DNA from: Chara braunii
Taxonomy: Eukaryota > Streptophyta > Charophyceae > Charales > Characeae
DNA: 53,368 nt
Assembly: GCA_003427395.1 (NCBI GenBank)
Contig: BFEA01000222.1
Span: forward strand, 610,106-663,473
Direction of reading: 5' to 3'
Below are positions 9,806 through 19,867 of this stretch, piece by piece (the stretch's first letter is position 1; every line of letters begins with the position of its first letter). Both the position numbers and the translations under genes were made by a program. The notes beneath the pieces are model-generated. The model saw only the letters and a program-made list of their open reading frames with translations. It ran no database searches and had not been told where the DNA came from.

Positions 9806-10290
9806 AAGCTTGGTATAGCAGTTAGAGTGCGCACCCATGCGCGCCCAAGCTTGGTATTGCAGTTAGAGTGCGCACCCATACGCGTCCAAGCTTGGTATTG
9901 CAGTTAGAGTGCGCGCCCATGCACGCCCAAGCTTGGTATTGCAGTTAGAGTGCGCGCCCATGCGCGCCCAAGCTTGGCATTGCAGTTAGAGTGCGCGCCC
10001 GTGCGCGCCCAAGCTTGGTATTTCATTTAGAGTGCGCGCCCGTGCGCGCTCAAGCTTGGTATTGCAGTTAGAGTGCGCGCCCGTGCGCTCCCAAGCTTGG
10101 TATTTCAGTTAGAGCGAGCGCCCATGCGCGCCCAAGCTTGGCATTGTAGTTAGAGTGCGCGCCCATGCGCGCCCAAGCTTGGTATTGCAGTTAGAGTGTG
10201 CGCCCATGTGCCCCAGGCTGGATATCGTTATTTGAGTGCGCGCCCATGTGCACTTGCGTTAGATATGTGTGCGCCCAGGCTGGATATTGT
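9806..10290 (+). repeat. 41-bp tandem array with AAGCTTGG in each unit
   Basis: AAGCTTGG at 9806, 9847 and 9888 and onward gives an exact 41-bp step. About ten units are seen to 10200, each with TTGCAGTTAGAGTGCGCGCC and CCATGCGCGCCC. The last units (10200-10290) lose the AAGCTT and read CCAGGCTGGATAT. Near-identity of the middle units implies recent homogenisation. Confidence 0.93.
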
Positions 10291-10525
10291 CGTTTGAGTG
10301 CGAACCCTTGTGCGCCCGAGCATAGGATTGCTAGCTGAGATGATTTGCCATCACGCTCCCGTTGATTTATTTCCTTGCTGATCAGCAACACCTCATGCAC
10401 GTGATATTTTCCCTCGCACGGGGAGCATTGGCAGTTCAGTCCCTGCATAGACGACCTGGCTCAGTCTAGCCCCAGTACATTCAGCATTTACGACTGGTCC
10501 CTGTGCATGAGATGTTTTACTGATC

Positions 10526-10840
10526 AGTTGCTGTTCAGACGGGCCCTTCAGGCGGGCCTATTTGAGATTGTTGCTGTTCAGCCGAGCCCCTTCAAGCGGG
10601 CCTACATAAGATTGTTGCTGTTGAGTCGGGCCCCTTCAGGCTGGCCCATTCGAGATTGTTGCAGTTTTCAGCCAGGCCCCTTCAGGCGGGCCCTTTCTCC
10701 TGAGATAGCTGCTGCTCAGCCGGGCCCATTCAGGCGGGCTTTATATTGAGTTGCTGTTCAGTCGGGCCCATTCAGGCGGGCCCTATATCGAGTTGCTGTT
10801 CAGTTAGGCCATTCAAACAGGCCTCCACATTGAGTTGCTG
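10526..10840 (+). repeat. 42-44-bp tandem array with GGGCCC...GGCGGGCC units
   Basis: TTGCTGTTCAG starts units at 10528, 10571, 10615, 10659, 10709, 10751, 10793 and 10832. Each contains a GGGCCC(C/A)TTCAGG(C)GGGCC stretch that is itself an imperfect inverted repeat. It ends directly before the unknown ORF at 10842. Confidence 0.85.
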
Positions 10841-10841
10841 A

Positions 10842-11912
10842 TTGCTATCTGGCCAGGTCTTGGAGGGGGTATTTGCATTAGTGAGAGTGCACCTTCCATC
10901 CAAGCTGGCCCGTCGTCGTGAGACTGCCCCTACGTGGGGTAGATTGATTGAGAGGTTCTGCTACAGGCATGTGGGACATCAGAGTTTCACTATCAGGGGT
11001 AACGAGTCCTCGAGCTCGAGACGCACGCTCGTGATCACCTACTCGGTGAAAGGGGCAGAGACAGGAGTGAAGGGCACCACATACGACAGGATTGCGGATT
11101 ATATATTTCGCAGGGAGAGCTATTGGAGGGACAACTGACTACACGTGGTGTTCCCTCGCGTACCTTCAGCACCTGGGGGTGTGCTCTTTGATTTTGACGG
11201 ATGCAACCCCAAGCCCCTTAGTGAGTCCCGCAGCAAGGAGAAGAGGCGGAAGGACGACCGGATCCGGAGAGAGATAGCCAGATCCGGGGTCCCAATCACC
11301 ACATGCGTACAGAGATCAGAGACAGATGAGTCGGACTTGGAGCCCTGCTCTGTGAGTGACGTTGATCTTGGTGACTATTTCGACTGGGACACTCACAGAG
11401 GCTGAGTTTGTGGACAGTGATAGGAGCGCTGGAGACCGGTGAGCGGCGACGGCGGAGAGCGACATTGAGGAGGATGGCATATCTTCTCGCGCGGTACCTA
11501 CTTGAGGGTGATTGACTCCTGCATGTCAGACGACCCTAGGCCCGAGACAGTTATTGGTCCCCCAAGAGGGAAGGGACCGGTCCCATATCTCGGAGATGGC
11601 TACAGTCATTTGGTTGGGACGGACTTTGCTATGCAGGCTTTTCGGAAGCCTCTTTACGGAGATCGCTTTCTGGAGGTTTCCTACATCTACTCTGGTGGGA
11701 GAGGATGGATTGAGATACTGATTGGAGCTTCAGGTGACATCACTCTTGCGGAGGAGCCTTATCTCAGGAGTGTCGCAGACGAGGAGATGGCGAGATGCAT
11801 GGCCTATATCTGCAAGATTGATCCAGCAGCGCCTCTCGATATCAGCTATGTGGTTCCAGAGTCTATAGCCACGCGGGTTCTCAATGACGAGGCGCCAGAT
11901 ATGGAGTCCTAG
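10842..11912 (+). pseudogene. Unrecognised broken ORF
   Basis: Three open stretches (10842-11138, 11145-11405 and 11502-11912) lie in the same reading frame. They are separated by a TGA at 11136 and a stop-rich patch at 11403-11501 where the frame is partly lost. The composition is protein-like: a basic first part (WGRLIERFCYRH), a middle with GGVLFDFDGCNPKP and a KEKRRKDDR patch, and a last part with SYIYSGGRGWIEILIGASGD and an acidic tail ending MES. I recognise no family, zinc knuckle or catalytic motif. It could be a decayed gag-like protein of an unfamiliar element or a host pseudogene. The start is arbitrary because it follows the tandem array directly. Confidence 0.4.
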
Positions 11913-12496
11913 ACGGCAGCACCTACTCACGAGGGGGTACCGCTTATTATCATTGATTGAGGTTCTCTCTTTTCAGTCACTATGATGTATTACGACGTTA
12001 TTATTTATTAGTGACTGCAGCCCTCCGATGGCTGCTCCCTGCATACTCTGTGTACTACTCTTCAGTCTTGTATCTCTGGTCATGCTCTTGCAGAGTCTGG
12101 TTTCTGGTTTTCTCTTTCTATCAATTGCTCTATGATGCATGTTTGTTATTTTCCTCCTTATTTTATACAGGTTACACTCAAGGCAGCTTGAAGGACTCCT
12201 GGATGATAGGGACTCCGGTGACCTTGGGTCTAACCTTTATACGGGGTTAGGTGCAGGCGATAAACCCGAACGCCTTACTCTAAGCCGTGTCGCCGCTGGC
12301 AGGAGGGATAACCCTGACTACTCGGCTGTATGACTAAGTGTGACAAAGACTGACTCTGAATACACCTCTATTTTAAACTTGTCAAAATCCTGCGTGACAG
12401 CCTGCAAGTCCTCCAACCCACTGAGCTCGGGCCGGGGAAGGACGTCTAACCAAACCCTTGGAGCAGTGGGGGCTCGACACCGTGTCTGCCTTTTTC
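11913..12496. other. No gene seen
   Basis: Contains TGTCGCCGCTGGCAGGAGG at about 12287, which faintly resembles the Asp-tRNA primer-binding motif at 48397 (both followed by GATAAC). Nothing else is recognised. Confidence 0.35.
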
Positions 12497-13173
12497 TCAG
12501 AGCTGTCTTTTCCCCTTGATCGGCCTTTCACCCGTCCCACGGCCTCTGGGTGTCAGCTGCCGAGAGCTGGCCTCGGGTCCCTCTTCCACTGGCTCCGCGG
12601 CCCGGTGATGCCTCTGGATCTCGCCTGGTCTATTCCAGGATCTGAGATCTGTCTCCCGGTCTCCCGCTTCGCTCATTTCACTCTCACCACCTGAGTCCCT
12701 GTCCACGTGGGACTGTTCCAGGTCCGCTGTGTCCATTGAGGTCTCGGTCTCATGATACGAGACCGTTACCTGCAACCTTGCAGTCACTTGGTCCCTCCTG
12801 CAGCGCCTCTCCGCACGGTCTTTCGCCTCCGTGATCGCATCCTGCAGTTTCCCATCAATCCGCATCTCCACCTCTTTTGCCCCTTCCACGTTAATCTTCA
12901 TTCTCACTTCATCACCCCCATCATAGTTGAGCATGACTGTGATCCAGGGCCCTTCCCTAGACATGGGCTTCCAGCGGGCCTGGTGATACCAGTACCCGGG
13001 CCTGTACCCATGCAGCGCCATAGCCACTCTTTATCAATAGCCAGCGCCAGTGCCCAGTCCGCACTATCCCTGTTCGCAGAAGTACTTAGCCAGGCTGAAT
13101 CCAGAGTGCCTGGAATCAAGGCTTCCGCGCAATACCACCACTCACCCTCGAGGAGTGATAACACTCCCCTCAC
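12497..13173 (-). pseudogene. Unrecognised ORF in two frames
   Basis: Two overlapping minus-strand open frames (13173-12904 and 13027-12497) read as one protein with a frame change near 13025. The first has EGEWWYCAEALIPG and WALALAIDKEWLWR. The second continues GYRPGYWYHQARWKP and GPWITVMLNYDGGDEVRM, then a Lys/Glu-rich segment and a Glu/Arg-rich low-complexity tail. Balanced hydrophobic and aromatic content suggests former coding sequence. I do not recognise a family. It converges on the broken ORF ending at 11912. Confidence 0.35.
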
Positions 13174-13790
13174 GCATTTGCTTCAAGACCCAGGGGCAGC
13201 CTCTGTTTTATAGAGTTACAGGCGGGTGCGACCCTGGTGTGCTCTAAACGAAAAGCTTCAAGACTCAGTAAAAATTCGAAAGTAAACAGAATAATTTTAA
13301 AACTGTGATTTTTCATAAAAGGAAACCAAAGAAAAGAAAAGAAAAAAAAAGAACTTATGGCCGCGATATCCACAGGCCTTCTGCTATCGGTCCCAGTCGC
13401 TTCGTCTCACTGAAAAAGGACTGCTATTCTGAGGTGATGGTCCCATAACGGGATACGAGCGATCACATTCCCTTTTTTAAAATACAATTTCGGCCTATAC
13501 CCGTCGGGTACCCATGTCCGATGGCAAGGAGGGGGCTTATGACCCTTCTTCGGGGGTGATAGGCTCCCTACAAATGCGGCCGCAGGTCGCCCTTCTTTTG
13601 GGGTCCCGCCGCGCGGAGTTTAGATGCGCAGACCCAGTACAGGTGATACACGAAGGGTTTGGCCTGCCCAGGCCGCACTACCACCGCCCGAACTCAGAAT
13701 TCTAGCCGTTGGCCTTCCCGCGAAATGACAGGCCAACAGGAGAAAATTGATACAAAAAAATTAAGTAACAATAATAATAATAATAGCAGC
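13174..13790. other. No gene seen
   Basis: 13260-13345 is A-rich and 13740-13800 has AAT repeats. No recognisable coding or RNA feature. Confidence 0.45.
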
Positions 13791-13814
13791 AAAATCAGAA
13801 AAAGGTAAGGAAAA

Positions 13815-13912
13815 TTGTAACATCATAGTGGTCGAAAACCACTGGATTTTCCCCAAACTAGAAGCGAGTTCAAATTCGGCCTTTTATTTTTTTCTTTTTC
13901 TCTCTTTTTTTG
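13815..13912 (+). repeat. Possible tRNA-derived SINE head with T-rich tail
   Basis: CATAGTGGTCGAAAACCACTGG resembles an A-box region split by a short palindrome. GCGAGTTCAAATTCGGCC resembles a T arm/B box, and a run of T/C-rich sequence (13878-13910) follows directly. Weak call. Confidence 0.35.
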
Positions 13913-14225
13913 ACAATGACTTCTGCTCTGTGCACCTAACCCATAACCTGGTTAGAGGGCATTTGGTGCGCAGTAGAAAAGGCTGAGCCGGTCTTTTCAC
14001 CTCCGCGTCCCAGGGCGAACTCGGCGGTTACCACGGCCACAGGCCGGTAGTGCTCTGCTGTACAGCAGGGCGCCGAGCCTGCGTGGACCAATGGAAGTCC
14101 TGTGGCGCACCCCTTTTGCTGAGGGCTACGCCACCGGGACCGGTCCGCGCCGAGAACAGTCCAGGTACCAGACCTACAGCACGAGATGAGCCTAGGGAGC
14201 AGTAGGCAGTGACAAGGGACTGACA
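13913..14225. other. No gene seen
   Basis: Unrecognised sequence between the SINE-like piece and the truncated 3' end of element A. Confidence 0.4.
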
Positions 14226-15229
14226 CTAAGCGAGGACCTGGTACACAAAGGAGGGCCGGGACACCGCGCCCTCTGACACCGCGCCTATGCTATATTGGCT
14301 GGCGTCTGTGGCCACAACAAAGGGTTGTTCAGGATGTGGAAGCTTGAGGACTTCGTAGTGCGTAGGGGCATACTTCAATCTCTTGAAGGCTTCCTCACAC
14401 TCTTCGGTCCACTCCCAAGGGGTGTCAAGGCATGTAGGGTCAGTTAGTGGGGAGGCTATTGTGCTGTAATTTTTCACAAACGGACGATAATAGTTTGTCA
14501 TCCGCAAGAATAACCTCACCTCAATCACAAACTGAGGTCTGGGCCAATCACGTATGCTGGCCACTTTAGTATCGTCCGACCTCAAACCATCCGCGAAAAT
14601 CTCATGACGCACATACAAGATCTTGGTGCGACCAAATTCTCATTTCTCCAAGTTAACCTTGTACCGGTGCTGTCTTAGGAGCCCCAACACTGTTTTCACG
14701 TGCTCAACGTGCTCCTCTACAGTCTTACTAAGGATAAGAATATTGTCGAGGTACACGATGATAAACTTGTCTAAGTAGTCATGAAAGATCTTGTTCATCG
14801 CATGCTGGAATGTTCCAGGAGCATTGCATAGACCAAAGGGCATCACCACAAGCTCGTACAGACCGTACCTGGTTTGAAAGGCGGTTTTGTGCTGGTCCTC
14901 AAGTCTAATTGCAATCTTATGGTATCCGGACTTCAAGTCTATCTTAGTAAAGTACCAGCATCCATGCACTCTATCGAAGAGGTCGTTAATGCGTCGTAGG
15001 GGTCCCACGTTCTTAACGGTGATGGCATTGAGGCCCCTATAATCAATGCACAACCTTAGGGTCCCCCCTGTCTTTGAGACAAATAGAACTGGCGCTCCGT
15101 AGGGGGACGTACTTGGCCGAATCTAACCCTTCTCTGTGAGCTCCTTGAGCTGGCGACGGATCTCATCTAACTCCGCAGGAAACATCCTATAGATTTGTCC
15201 TCTAGGTACTTCGCTACCAGGGACGACTT
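14226..15229 (-). pseudogene. Element A: gypsy reverse transcriptase and start of RNase H
   Basis: Minus-strand Ty3/gypsy pol. Motifs in order: [50 protein letters not shown] and then the active site. The active site reads VYLDNILI, so the second Asp of the YxDD box is Asn, which should abolish polymerisation. An RT thumb/connection follows, then VVATDASQYSIGAV, the first RNase H strand with its Asp. A stop at 14640 replaces the Cys found in the sister copy (element C), and the frame shifts near 15230 relative to the protease. Sequence is lost at 14226, so most of RNase H and all integrase are missing. It is the same family as element C. Confidence 0.9.
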
Positions 15230-16060
15230 TTATTGCATGGACAATCTCCCTTTCCACCACACCCCTAGGCTCCACGAAAAGGTCTGTGAATACTGTGCAA
15301 TGACTGCTTCTATCTCTGGGGGTGATTTTACGGCCTCCCCTTTCTCAGAGACAAAGACTAAGTACATGCCTTCCTTGCGATTTTGCTTGTAGCAGTTATG
15401 GAAAGACGGCACGCACATGCAACCGTAGTTCTCCACTAGTCTGGTAGTCTTAAACTTTTGCAGTCTAACGGTTCTTCCATCTCGCAACTTGTGGATCATC
15501 ACCTTCCTATCCCAATCGAACTGAGGCTTACCAACCTCGAGGTTGTACATGTCTAGTAACATATCGAATGGCAGCTTGTTGCTAAGAAGGAATGAGATTT
15601 TATGTCTCAGTTCCCCTCCTCCATAAGAGAATGTGCAGACTACGTCCTTGACGTAGTCCTTTACTACCATAAAGTGCTTGCTGGCTAAGGTAGATGCCAC
15701 ATATTTGCTAAGTCGCTGCACTTGGTCCCCTAAGCGCAGCCTATCCACACAAGCACGACTGATGAAGTTTCACGTAGAACCTATGTCTGCAAAGGCGCCA
15801 ACCTTTCGGCCACCTATATTGACTTCTACCATGAAGTGTTCACCTTTTGGACCTTTCTTCGACATCACCCAGGAGTCTCTAGGGTCTTTCTCTAACCACT
15901 CAGTTTCTAACTCCTCTAAGGACTCAGACACATCCATTGGACAAAGCATCGATTGATCCAGATCTGTCTGCGGGGTGATCAATGGGTCAATTGCCTTGGC
16001 CTTCGTCTGAAATGGAGAAGGTAAGGTTACCACTTCAGCACGAGGAAGAGTCGCTAACAC
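15230..16060 (-). pseudogene. Element A: gag-pol linker and aspartic protease
   Basis: One minus-strand frame with a single nonsense codon at 15770. N-terminal linker (DPLITPQTDLDQ...DVSESLEELE) leads to the retropepsin-like start VNIGGRKVGAFADIGST, then MDRLRLGDQVQRL and the flap and C-terminal part up to a Lys/Glu-rich connector. The catalytic triplet is D-I-G-S. The nonsense codon comes directly after it, where element C has Leu. Highly similar to 33141-33680. Confidence 0.85.
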
Positions 16061-16360
16061 TCCTTTTGACCCGAGGTGTTTCCCTGTGAAGTGCTCGCAG
16101 AAGCACCACCAGAGTTTGAAGATCCGACCGTCACTATTGAGGACGCGACCCTCGTGGTGACCCGCTTAGTCTTGCACTTAGTCATGGTGTGACCATATTG
16201 GCCACAGTTCAGGCAAGCGCCTCGTGCAACGTGGTCTCGCCAGACCTCGTTCTCTAGAGCAAGCTTCACCCATATGGGTGTTCCTTGGTCATATTAACCT
16301 TAGGGCCGACCTGCCTTTTGTTTTCCGGCCCCCTTAGTCTTTTCCCTGACAGGAGCGATG
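16054..16360 (-). pseudogene. Element A: gag C-terminus with zinc knuckle
   Basis: CLNCGQYGHTMTKC is a CX2CX4HX4C nucleocapsid knuckle followed by a Ser/Gly/Thr tail. Upstream similarity to element C gag (KAKG-type basic stretch, C position about 32640) stops at about 16360. There the hairpin-ended segment begins, so the rest of gag is missing. Confidence 0.8.
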
Positions 16361-16364
16361 CCGG

Positions 16365-16420
16365 GGCAAATATCAGGGCTAATACCCTTACAAGGGTATT
16401 TGCCCTCATTTTTACAGTTG
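16365..16420 (-). repeat. Hairpin-bearing terminal motif (copy 2, left end of insertion)
   Basis: AGGGCTAATACCCTTACAAG, GGTATTTGCCCTC and ATTTTTACAGTTGACA are, in reverse complement, the same block as 19226-19280. It lies exactly where gag of element A is cut. Confidence 0.8.
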
Positions 16421-16488
16421 ACACGACCACGGCGTCGGTCGCCATGATGGTGCGCACTGACACGCTGCATGCTAAAATAATTAGGATA

Positions 16489-16621
16489 CCCCCTTCGACC
16501 ACCAGAGTCAAGGAGGTCAACTTAAGAAAAGGAAAAAGGAAGGATGGTCGAACCCAAGACATTGAACGCGCGCCTCAGCGCAACACGCAGAAACCCCTCT
16601 GACCACAAAGGTCGAAGGGGG
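16489..16621. repeat. Inverted repeat CCCCCTTCGACC / GGTCGAAGGGGG
   Basis: A perfect 12-bp arm at 16489-16500 pairs with 16610-16621. The neighbouring CCAGAG/CTCTG... bases also pair partly. Could fold as a large stem around 110 bases. Confidence 0.7.
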
Positions 16622-16941
16622 CAAAATGAACTGACGGCTCCATAAAAATATGTTCAGGACATAGGATGCCGATGGGCCTAGAGCTCGAGGACGTCTTGAA
16701 ATCTCCATATGATGGCACCCGACCTTGAGGTCGGGATGATTAGGATAAATGGAACACAAGCACACTTATCAGACGATTCATCCACCGCGTGCGGAGGGGG
16801 TTGAAATTAATAAAGACACAGACCACACTGTCGGGGTAACTCAAGCAGGAAAGAATGAGAAAACGAGGCTAAGTAGATTTCCTTGGCACAAAGGTCCAAT
16901 AAAGCTGTACATAAGGCTTGTTGCCCTGCTTCACAACCAAA

Positions 16942-17028
16942 GCAGGAGCTAGCCCAGCAGGTAATGGATTCAAATTACAAGGCGAAAGTTTAGGGAACAA
17001 ATCCCTGCCCGACCGTTGGGCTAGCTCC
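16942..17028. repeat. tRNA-like element with GGAGCTAGCCCA terminal repeats (copy 1)
   Basis: It begins GGAGCTAGCCCAGCAGGTA and ends TTGGGCTAGCTCC. The outer 12 bases are perfect inverted repeats and could form an acceptor-like stem. TAGCCCAGCAGGTA resembles an A box, and GGGAACAAATCCC sits where a T arm would be. A second copy is at 45659-45745. It is either a class-II-like tRNA relic or a miniature inverted-repeat element. Confidence 0.5.
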
Positions 17029-17039
17029 GAACATGCATC

Positions 17040-17100
17040 CAGTTTCAACTTATGCACAGGGAGTGGGACTCGATCCCGCGACCATCTGATTAGGAGTAGT
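17040..17100 (-). repeat. tRNA T-arm-like sequence
   Basis: The minus strand has AGATGGTCGCGGGATCGAGT followed by CCC, a strong B box in a stem, with a degenerate A-box-like TTTAGCAGTTCC upstream. Part of a tRNA-derived repeat. Confidence 0.45.
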
Positions 17101-18048
17101 TGGAACTGCTAAAAGTTAGATTCCCCGCTGAGAGTTGGCCTAGCAGGGAAAGTGAAGGTTAGATTTCGTTGAATTTGATTTTTCTTCCTTTTCTTTCCCA
17201 AGATTAGGTGGATCCGGTCTTGTTCGAGAGGAAAATGCAGCCCACCAACGGCGCCATCTTTTTTTTTTTTTTTTTTACTCTCACGATTATCCATTTTAAC
17301 GTCCCGCTGATCCTTCCCTTTTCATACTGGTAAAAACTCAAAAGAAAATTGATGACTCTGCCTGAGATATATGGCAGATTCATATGTTTAATATTGTTTA
17401 TTATGACTTACCTTGTATGAACTCCAAAGAAGCCACCGATAAGAATTGAGAGGCTTGATGTCTGAATTTGGGCAGGATATAGGGATAGGGGTAGGAGCAC
17501 GGAGAAGACTGAGCACGCCCCGACCGTAGAGGTGGTGCAACGAGGACAAAGTCGGCAGCGAGACACAATCTCGAAGGGAAAGCAAGGGAAGCAGATGCAG
17601 AGCAGTTGGGCAGCGAACGAACCGCAAGTGTGCAAACCGTAAGCTCTAGCGTAGCGCACCTAGCTGAAAGGGAGTTGGGGTAATGAAAAACGGGCGTGGG
17701 GCGAGCAGAGAGCGTGAGCAGACGTGAAGACTAGCGAGAAAGCAGAAACCAGCACCGACATCAAAGCAAATGCGAAACAATGCACAACCAGAGGGAGGAG
17801 GTGTGATCAGACTCGTGATGGCTAGGCACGAGGGGTGTAGCCTCAGTTAGAGCAGTGAGAGGTAAACAACAAGAGAGCGAGGGCTGAAGAAGGAGAGACG
17901 AGAGGGAGAAAGAGGGAGAAGGGAGATGAGGGACGAGGGAAAAGAGGTAGAGAGAAAGAGAGAAGTGGGACGACAGGAATCGATGTGATCGATTGGGACA
18001 TCACTCCCTCAAATGCGTCGCATCCCTATCTTGGCTGTATCTCACCGG
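17101..18048. other. No gene seen; poly-T at 17259-17276
   Basis: Unique-looking sequence inside the hairpin-bounded segment. 17880-17970 is purine-rich (GAGAGG words). The open frames have no recognised domain. Confidence 0.45.
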
Positions 18049-18158
18049 GAAGATAGTTTGTATGGGATTCCACAGTGGCATACCCTGTCCGTGGACAACC
18101 AATGAAGATAGTTTGTATGGGATTCCACAGTGGCATACCCTGTCCGTGGACAACCAAT
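18049..18158 (+). repeat. Perfect 55-bp tandem duplication
   Basis: GAAGATAGTTTGTATGGGAT starts at 18049 and again at 18104. The two units are identical through GTGGACAACCAAT, so the duplication is recent. Confidence 0.95.
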
Positions 18159-18735
18159 GACTCGGATGGGTCCGAAGGGTAGAAATGTTTGGCTGTTGGA
18201 AAACCCGTTTTGCCACTGCTGAAGGCGATAACTGTTGAGGACAGCGAACTGCCTGCGGTTTGTGTTAGAGTCTGTTTTCAATTTTAGGCTGCTCTGTCTG
18301 TTCGTCGCCGGACGTGGATGTGGAAGGCTCAATTGCAGTTGCAGCGCAATGAAGTACAGCATGCACATGGGACATGAACGGAGACGATGTGGCAGATGAT
18401 GGCATTGGGGATAGTCCATGAAGTAAAGACGCGTAGTCTCCATGACCGCTTCGGCTGTGCGTGTGTGTGTGTAAATTGTCACCTTAACTGCCTGATTCAA
18501 CCCAGACGAGTAGATCCAAAATTAAAGCATCTCCACCTCTATAGCCGACACAAAGCACACTAAAGATGGGGAAAATCCAACATTCAGCCAGTTTTACCTC
18601 TATAGCAATCAACATTCAGGAAGCACAATTTTCTTTGCTATCTTTAATGTGGTTTTCTTTGGGGTATCCCTTTTATTTCCTTTTGCAGCTCCCCTTTTAC
18701 TGTGCCTCCAACGTACAAGGCTTGCCACATTGGGT

Positions 18736-18861
18736 GGTGGCCACGCCTACGACCTGTGGTTGAGAATGAGTGACTGGGTACACCGGGTCGTGGAGAAATC
18801 CGTGCTGTGGTGGGGTTAAGTGCTCATCTTGGGGCTTAACTTTCACCCCAGTCCACTTAGC
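18736..18861 (+). repeat. 126-bp repeat, inverted copy at 21571-21697
   Basis: From GGTGGCCACGCCTACGACCT to CAGTCCACTTAGCCGT this stretch is repeated in reverse complement with only a few mismatches. Internally GGGGTTAAG...CTTAAC...CCCC can pair. It ends exactly where the tRNA-like sequence 18852-18925 starts. Confidence 0.85.
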
Positions 18862-18925
18862 CGTTTGGTTGAGTGTTTGCCTCCCAAGAGGGAGGTCGCG
18901 CGTTCGATTCTTGTGATTGACTCGT
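18852..18925 (+). repeat. tRNA-like SINE head
   Basis: TTAGCCGTTTGGTTGAGTG (A box), GCCTCCCAAGAGGGAGG (anticodon-arm-like hairpin, reminiscent of tRNA-Gly), and GTCGCGCGTTCGATTC (B box) come in correct order and spacing. Acceptor pairing is lacking. Likely the head of a tRNA-derived retroposon. Confidence 0.6.
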
Positions 18926-19225
18926 GAGATGCTTTACCTAGCATTGATGCACGTGACAACCTACACATACTGCCCTATATACCAAGCCCTGCTACCGGTC
19001 GCATACGGTAAATAAGAGTCAATCAGTTAATCCTTAGTCTATATGGGAGCGGGGATTAGGCTGGTTGGCTATACAAGTTACATAATCAAATATAAAGACG
19101 AAATCACCTCGCGCCTTGAAATTGCGCGCCCACTCACCCTCTATCCCTGGTCAACCTGGCCCATACGCAGGCAACCACCCTGTCCTGCGCGAACACTCAA
19201 AAATCTGGACCGACGACCCTTCTGT

Positions 19226-19280
19226 CATTTGCAAAAACCAGGGCAGATACCCTTGTAAGGGTATTCGCGCCGACAACATT
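19226..19280 (+). repeat. Hairpin-bearing terminal motif (copy 3, right end)
   Basis: TGTCATTTGCAAAAACCAGG, GCAGATACCCTTGTAAGGGT and ATTCGCGCCGACAAC. Nearly identical to 6070-6128 and inverted relative to 16365-16420. It abuts the family-C leader sequence on its right. Confidence 0.85.
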
Positions 19281-19852
19281 CCCTCTATAGTGCAACAACT
19301 AGAACCAAGGACAAGCAGCATTGCATGCGTGTACTAATCCCAACGGGTTGGCATGGTGACAGTGACCCGAGTGCTTCGTCCAGGGCCCTTCAGAGGCAAC
19401 GGTTGTCTCTCACCAGCATGCTCCCCAGGAAGAATGTCGACTCTCAAGGTCGAGCGCTCGCGACACCTCACAATGAGAGGACTCTCAAGATAGAACTCAC
19501 ACCTCACGGTAAGAAGTAACGAGGAGGGTAGATAAAGTAAGGAGCAACGTACCTCATACTTTTGCCCCCAACTACTGATTTCTCACCAGTAACTTGACGT
19601 GCATTTATGATGACCGGTTGACGCCTCGGCACAACACACAATGCAACGCAGTTCCACCTTGGCTTACATTACCATGTCAGCAAGCTCTCATCATCCAGCG
19701 TGCACCCCTATGTCGCCACATAGCCTTCCTGGCGCGCCCACACGACCCTGGGCCGCCACTCGCCAACACACAAGCGTTATCACTGCCCCACCATTATCCA
19801 GCAAAGCACCAAACAGCTATTGCGAAGGCCGCCAGCGAAGAGGCTCGAACCA
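19281..19852 (-). mobile_element. Element A: 5' leader (untranslated)
   Basis: In reverse complement this matches 29807-30380 of element C over its length (for example CCAACGGGTTGGCATGGTGA and GCTTCGTCCAGGGCCCTTCA on this strand). It ties the LTR at 19868 to the pol remnants at 14226-16360 as one minus-strand element. Confidence 0.8.
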
Positions 19853-19864
19853 GCTCTAATACCA
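19853..19864 (-). other. Primer-binding site, initiator-Met tRNA type
   Basis: The minus strand reads TGGTATTAGAGC, one mismatch from the plant initiator-Met primer-binding site TGGTATCAGAGC. It sits three bases after the LTR end, as in element C. Confidence 0.8.
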
Positions 19865-19867
19865 AAT

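Larger units (their letters stand above)
16365..19280. mobile_element. 2.9-kb segment bounded by inverted hairpin ends
   Basis: The two ends are inverted copies of a block of about 50 bp containing AATACCCTT/AAGGGTATT. The left end abuts element A gag. The right end abuts the leader of the same minus-strand element (19280 onward). Together they look like the terminal inverted repeats of a DNA transposon or a composite of two such elements. Inside I find no transposase, only tRNA-like pieces, a poly-T, a 55-bp duplication and unique sequence, so it would be non-autonomous. Because about 2.2 kb of the host retroelement is missing at this point, a simple insertion does not explain it fully. Confidence 0.5.

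Noticed and set aside
9806-10230. CRISPR-like array
   Set aside because: The 41-bp units are contiguous with no unique spacers, in eukaryotic repeat context. This is an ordinary tandem repeat.
7801-10840. rDNA intergenic spacer
   Set aside because: The serial subrepeats resemble one, but no 18S or 25S gene end flanks them, and the rRNA pieces in the window are small and elsewhere.
12287-12305. Second Asp-type primer-binding site
   Set aside because: TGTCGCCGCTGGCAGGA shares only part of the motif, and no LTR end precedes it. Too weak.
16365-16420. Helitron 3' end hairpin
   Set aside because: The hairpin is not followed by CTRR, and the block occurs in inverted pairs, which fits terminal inverted repeats better.
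18852-18925. Functional tRNA gene
   Set aside because: A and B boxes are present, but the acceptor stem does not pair and the D and T arms are imperfect.
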